From contig NZ_CP034412.1 of the NCBI RefSeq assembly GCF_006094275.1, positions 2,790,001-2,854,000 on the forward strand: a DNA stretch of 64,000 nt, read 5' to 3'. The translations under genes and the position numbers were made by a program. Under the pieces are notes generated by a model. It ran no database searches. It saw nothing but the letters and a program-made list of their open reading frames with translations, and was not told where the DNA came from. This document shows, piece by piece, positions 60,276 to 64,000 of the stretch; positions within the stretch are counted from its first letter, which is position 1, and every line of letters begins with the position of its first letter. This stretch comes from Glutamicibacter creatinolyticus (GTDB taxonomy: Bacteria > Actinomycetota > Actinomycetes > Actinomycetales > Micrococcaceae).

Positions 60276-62560
60276 GTACCTCCGAGAACGAAGAGCACCA
60301 AGGCCGCCACGGCCACTCAAGACAACCGCAATCTTCAGCGCACGCGGAACACCGCCAAGGGCGCCAGGAACATGCCCTACATGCCGAAGCAGGGCATTCC
60401 GCCCAGCACGCGGAGCACTTGGAGCACCAGCATCCGGCGGATCACCAGGATCACGCCGGGCACGAAGACCATTCGGCACACGCCAGCCACGGCGAACATG
60501 GTGGACATGGCGGACATGGTGGCCACGGCGACCACGCCGCCGTGTTCCGCAAGATGTTCTGGATCAGCCTGGTGCTGTCCATTCCCGTGGTCTACTTCAG
60601 CCCGATGTTCGCCGACCTGCTCGGCTACCAGATTCCCCAATTTCCCGGGGTCCAGTGGATTGCCCCGATCCTGGGCACCGTCATCTACTTCTACGGCGGC
60701 TGGCCCTTCCTCTCCGGAGGTGTTTCTGAACTGAAGTCCCGCCAGCCGGGAATGATGCTGCTGATTGCCATGGCCATCACCGTGGCCCTGATCGCCTCCT
60801 GGGCCACGAGCCTGGGCATTGGCGGGCTGATGCTCGACTTCTGGTGGGAGCTGGCGCTGCTGGTGGTCATCATGCTCTTGGGACACTGGATGGAGATGCG
60901 CGCCCTGGGCGCGGCCTCCGGCGCGTTGGACGCGCTGGCCGAACTGCTACCCGATGAGGCGGAGAAGGTGACCGAGAACGGCACCGAAACCGTGACCCTG
61001 GACCAGTTGCAGGCCGGCGATACCGTCCTGGTCCGCTCCGGCGCCCGCGTTCCGGCCGACGGACGAATTGTGGATGGCGGCGCGGAGTTCGACGAATCGA
61101 TGATCACCGGCGAGTCCAAGACCGTCTACCGCGACGCCGGGCAGAACGTGGTGGCCGGAACGGTGGCCACGGACAACTCGGTGCGCGTTGAGGTGCAGGC
61201 CACCGGCGAGGACACCGCGCTGGCCGGAATCCAGCGCCTGGTCTCCGAGGCCCAGCAGTCCTCTTCCCGCGCCCAGGCGCTGGCCGACCGGGCGGCCGCC
61301 TGGCTGTTCTGGTTTGCCCTGGGTGCCGGCATCCTGACCTTCATCATCTGGATGCTCATCGGCCAACCCGATGACGCGGTGGTGCGCACCGTGACGGTGC
61401 TGGTCATTGCCTGCCCGCACGCGCTGGGCCTGGCCATTCCGCTGGTGATTGCCATCTCCACCGAACGCGCCGCGCGCTCCGGGGTGCTGGTGAAGAACCG
61501 CATCGCACTGGAGCGCATGCGCAACATTGACGTGGTGCTCTTTGACAAGACCGGCACCCTGACCGAGGGCGCCCACGCGGTGACCAGCACCGCGACGGTT
61601 TCCCCGGTTTCCGAGGGCGAGCTGCTTTCCGTGGCCGCCGCGGCGGAAGCCGACAGTGAGCACCCGGTGGCCCGCGCCATCGTCGCGGCCGCCAAGGAGC
61701 ACCCGCAGGCCTCGGCCCACCAGCTGCACGGCAGTGACTTCTCCTCGCAGACCGGCCGGGGCGTGCGCGCCACGGTGGACGGCGCAGAGGTGCGCGTGGG
61801 CGGACCGAACCTGCTGCGCGAGCTGGGCGTGGAATCCCCGGCGGAAATTGCCCAGGAGATCAGCACCTGGACGCAGCGCGGCGCCAGCATCCTGCACGTG
61901 CTACGCGAGGGAAAGGTGATTGGGGCACTGGCCCTGGAGGATCAGGTGCGCGAGGCCTCCCGCGACGCGGTGGCGGCCCTGCACCGGCGCGGGGTCCAGG
62001 TGGCCATGATCACCGGGGACGCCCAGCAGGTGGCGGACGCGGTCGCGGCCGAACTGCAGATCGATGAGGTGTTTGCCAACGTGCTGCCGGAGGACAAGGA
62101 CAGCAAGGTGGTTGAGCTGCAGCGCCGCGGCAAGTCGGTGGCGATGGTCGGTGACGGGGTGAACGACGCCCCGGCCCTGGCCCGCGCCGAGGTGGGCATC
62201 GCCATTGGCGCCGGCACCGACGTGGCCATGGAATCGGCCGGGGTGGTGCTGGCCGGCAACGACCCGCGCGCCGTGGTCTCGATGATTGAGCTCTCCCGCG
62301 CCAGCTACCGCAAGATGCTGCAGAACCTGGCTTGGGCGACCGGCTACAACGTGGTGGCGGTGCCGCTGGCCGCCGGCGTGTTGGCCCCGATTGGCTTCGT
62401 GCTCTCCCCGGCGGTGGGTGCGGTGCTGATGTCGCTGTCCACCATTGTGGTGGCGCTGAACGCCCAGCTGCTGCGCCGCGTGGAGCTGGACCCGCATAAG
62501 CTGGCCGGGACGGCAGGCCGGACCCCGCAGCGGGAGCCGGCCACGGCCGGGCAGCGCTAG
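60272..62560 (+). CDS. copB: Copper-translocating P-type ATPase, CopB type
   Basis: The 762-residue P1B-type ATPase has a His-rich N-terminal tail (about residues 5-88, repeated HGGHGGHG) in place of CxxC domains. It carries the transmembrane CPH motif (381-383, CPHALGL), the phosphorylation site Asp425 in DKTGTLTEG, TGES in the actuator domain, a HP motif (SEHPVARAI) and GDGVNDAPAL. CPH with a His-rich tail defines the IB-3/CopB group, which exports copper. AAAGGGG precedes the ATG. The CsoR-like operator lies upstream. Confidence 0.93.
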   Translation: MSTSENEEHQGRHGHSRQPQSSAHAEHRQGRQEHALHAEAGHSAQHAEHLEHQHPADHQDHAGHEDHSAHASHGEHGGHGGHGGHGDHAAVFRKMFWISLVLSIPVVYFSPMFADLLGYQIPQFPGVQWIAPILGTVIYFYGGWPFLSGGVSELKSRQPGMMLLIAMAITVALIASWATSLGIGGLMLDFWWELALLVVIMLLGHWMEMRALGAASGALDALAELLPDEAEKVTENGTETVTLDQLQAGDTVLVRSGARVPADGRIVDGGAEFDESMITGESKTVYRDAGQNVVAGTVATDNSVRVEVQATGEDTALAGIQRLVSEAQQSSSRAQALADRAAAWLFWFALGAGILTFIIWMLIGQPDDAVVRTVTVLVIACPHALGLAIPLVIAISTERAARSGVLVKNRIALERMRNIDVVLFDKTGTLTEGAHAVTSTATVSPVSEGELLSVAAAAEADSEHPVARAIVAAAKEHPQASAHQLHGSDFSSQTGRGVRATVDGAEVRVGGPNLLRELGVESPAEIAQEISTWTQRGASILHVLREGKVIGALALEDQVREASRDAVAALHRRGVQVAMITGDAQQVADAVAAELQIDEVFANVLPEDKDSKVVELQRRGKSVAMVGDGVNDAPALARAEVGIAIGAGTDVAMESAGVVLAGNDPRAVVSMIELSRASYRKMLQNLAWATGYNVVAVPLAAGVLAPIGFVLSPAVGAVLMSLSTIVVALNAQLLRRVELDPHKLAGTAGRTPQREPATAGQR

Positions 62561-62638
62561 CAGCCTCGCCCCCACCGGCCCCAAGCGCCCCGGCGGCAAC
62601 CCGGGCAGGGAGCCGGTCCCCCGCGAATCGAGGCGCAA

Positions 62639-62682
62639 GCGGCGGTGGCCGGTGTCCTGCGCCAGACACCGTCCACCGCCGC
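62639..62682 (+). terminator. Terminator after copB
   Basis: An 18-pair GC stem with one mismatch (62639-62656 with 62665-62682) and an eight-base loop lies 79 bases past the copB stop. Confidence 0.65.
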
Positions 62683-62784
62683 CTGGTCCCCGGTTGCCTT
62701 CCCCGTGACCGGCAACACACGAAGGGCTGCCCAACGCCCGGGCGCCCCGCAGGCCTCGCGCCGCCCGCTGGCTACACTGGCAGG

Positions 62785-63408
62785 GTGAGTGATCAAGCAG
62801 AACCCGCCAATCCCCCCGCCGTTTCCTCCCCGACCCCGCGCCGCGGTCGTCCCCGGGATGCCGCGCGCGATCAGCAGATCCTCACCTGCGCCCAGCAGGT
62901 GCTGGCCGAGCAGGGGTTTGCCCAATTCACCATGGATGAGGTGGCCGCGCGCATCGGCGCCTCGAAGGCCACCGTGTACCGCCGCTGGTCCTCGCGCACC
63001 GAGCTGCTGGCCGCGGCGATCAGCTCCCTGGAATGGAACACCGCGGCCCCGGACACCGGGTCGCTGCGCGAGGACCTGATCCAGCTCACCGCCATCTGGT
63101 TCGCCCAGGATCCGATGCGCGATGCGATCTTCGTGAACCTGTTGGCGGCCCTGCCCAGCGACGAGCAGCTGCACGAGCTGTACATGGCCAATATCGCCAC
63201 CCCGCGGGCGCACCTGGTGCAGACCGTGGTGGAGCAGGCACGGGCCCGCGGGGAGCTGGGCGCGCAGTCCAGCACCCAGTCCACCCGGGGCATCCTGCCG
63301 GCCATGGTCTTCCACCGTCTGGTGGTCGAACGCCGCCCGGTGGACCGCGCCTATGTGGAAAGCGTGGTGGACGAGGTGATCCTGCCGGCGATGCATCACC
63401 AGAAGTAG
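62785..63408 (+). CDS. TetR-family transcriptional regulator
   Basis: The 207-residue protein has a TetR N-terminal HTH (about 28-75: QQILTCAQQVLAEQGFAQFTMDEVAARIGASKATVYRRWSSRTELLAAAI) and a C-terminal helical ligand domain of the AcrR C-terminal type. The GTG start is six bases after TACACT (62773-62778), suggesting a leaderless transcript. It sits directly upstream of a QacA/EmrB-type exporter in the same direction, with a large palindrome between them. It is probably the local drug-responsive repressor. Confidence 0.9.
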   Translation: MSDQAEPANPPAVSSPTPRRGRPRDAARDQQILTCAQQVLAEQGFAQFTMDEVAARIGASKATVYRRWSSRTELLAAAISSLEWNTAAPDTGSLREDLIQLTAIWFAQDPMRDAIFVNLLAALPSDEQLHELYMANIATPRAHLVQTVVEQARARGELGAQSSTQSTRGILPAMVFHRLVVERRPVDRAYVESVVDEVILPAMHHQK

Positions 63409-63449
63409 CCCCGCCCCCTGGCTGCCGGCGGTGCCGGAGCTCACCCCGC

Positions 63450-63501
63450 CACCGTATTGCCATTAACGAAACTGCTCAGTATCGTTAATGGCAATGCGGT
63501 G
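63450..63501. promoter_or_regulatory. Near-perfect palindrome of about 50 bp between tetR and the exporter gene
   Basis: Bases 63450-63475 pair with 63476-63501 except at the centre, one A-A and one T-G position. The most regular half-sites are TTGCCATTAACGA (63457-63469) and its complement TCGTTAATGGCAA. A possible promoter (TTGCCA 63457-63462, 17-base spacer, TATCGT 63480-63485) lies wholly inside, as in the QacR-qacA operator. Confidence 0.75.
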
Positions 63502-63559
63502 CCCGCTGCAGTGCGCCGCCCCGTATCCACATCCCTTGGCAGGGAACAGATGGCAGGCA

Positions 63560-64000
63560 ATGACTAAAAAACTTCTGGAGAACCGCGAGACCACTCGCAC
63601 CGGCGGCTTCAAGCTCGTCTTCGCCGGACTCATCCTGGCCGTGCTGCTCAACGCACTGGACCAGACGATCGTGGCCACCGCACTGCCGACCATGGTCGGT
63701 GAACTGCACGGATTCGACCAGCTGGCCTGGGTGATCACCGCCTACGTGCTGGCCTCCACCATTGGGCTGCCGATCTACGGCAAGCTCGGCGACCAGTTCG
63801 GGCGCAAGCCGGTGTTCGTCTTCGCGATCGCGGTCTTCCTGGCCGGCTCGGTGCTCAGCGGGATGGCCGGATCCATGCCGCTGCTGATCGCCTTCCGCGC
63901 CCTGCAGGGCCTGGGCGGCGGCGGGCTGATGATCGGCGCGCAGGGCATCATCGCGGACCTGGTCCCGCCGCGGGACCGCGGCAAGTACATGGGCCTGCTG
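63560..64000 (+). CDS. MFS drug exporter, DHA2 (QacA/EmrB) family (partial, cut at window end)
   Basis: The first 147 codons are present. They show TM1 with VLLNALDQTIVATALPTMVGEL (the DHA2 motif D1), WVITAYVLASTIGLPIYGKLGD.FGRKP (motif A), and FRALQGLGGGGLMIGAQGIIADLVPPRDRGKYMG (motif B region). Full-length members have 14 membrane segments and export drugs or dyes by proton antiport. The reading frame is intact to the window edge. GGCAGG lies shortly before ATG 63560. Regulated, by inference, by the TetR protein upstream. Confidence 0.88.
   Translation, partial: MTKKLLENRETTRTGGFKLVFAGLILAVLLNALDQTIVATALPTMVGELHGFDQLAWVITAYVLASTIGLPIYGKLGDQFGRKPVFVFAIAVFLAGSVLSGMAGSMPLLIAFRALQGLGGGGLMIGAQGIIADLVPPRDRGKYMGLL

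Overview
The window is very GC-rich, densely coded chromosomal DNA from a Gram-positive actinobacterium. It most resembles the Micrococcaceae (Arthrobacter/Glutamicibacter-like), although the genus is my inference. Supporting signs are frequent GTG starts, several apparently leaderless genes (a -10 hexamer 6-8 bases before the start codon), ATGA/GTGA translational overlaps, lipoproteins, and a surface protein with an LAXTG-type sorting signal (here LADTG). I saw no rRNA, tRNA, CRISPR array, insertion sequence or prophage.

Layout. 0-7 kb: the end of a YefM-like antitoxin/toxin pair, a FabH-like ketoacyl-ACP synthase, a VOC protein, then an asparagine/aspartate catabolic operon (FadR-type GntR regulator, L-asparaginase, aspartate ammonia-lyase, amino-acid permease). 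7-11 kb: an XRE-like protein, a lipoprotein, an S9 peptidase and a DsbA-like protein. 11-16 kb: a branched-chain 2-oxoacid dehydrogenase operon (E1 alpha, E1 beta, E2) behind a perfect palindrome, and a HisC-family aminotransferase. 16-18.3 kb: a holin-like membrane protein and a WXG-like protein paired with an alpha/beta hydrolase. 18.4-27.2 kb: purB, then a purine catabolic block (NCS2 permease, XdhC, molybdenum and FeS/FAD subunits of xanthine dehydrogenase, guanine deaminase) with a long regulatory region. 27.7-30.4 kb: a PepSY lipoprotein, an orphan SigB/SigF-type sigma factor and a channel-like protein.

30.4-45.3 kb is the standout region: a heptose glycan locus of the type best known from Gram-negative LPS. 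It holds GmhB, GmhA, two complete HldE-type bifunctional proteins, three GT9 (heptosyltransferase-family) enzymes, a GT4, another retaining-type glycosyltransferase, a GT2, an SDR and an aldehyde dehydrogenase. A sortase-type wall-anchored protein with an internal duplication lies in the middle. No HldD-type epimerase is seen, so the predicted donor is ADP-D-glycero-D-manno-heptose used on a non-LPS surface polymer.

45.3-58 kb: a small conserved protein, an acyl-CoA ligase behind a composite CRP-like operator, an AraC/MFS pair of NimR/NimT type coupled to an enoyl-CoA hydratase, a DUF456 protein, an ABC transporter with a DesK/DesR-like two-component system, DedA, a DUF2695 protein, and a coupled AhpD-like/aminotransferase pair. 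58-62.6 kb: a copper module (CueP, DUF305, DUF6153-like, CopB-type ATPase) with a CsoR-like operator over a TATAAT box and an apparently leaderless 34-codon ORF coupled to copB. 62.7-64 kb: a TetR regulator, a near-perfect palindrome of about 50 bp, and the start of a QacA/EmrB-type exporter cut by the window edge.
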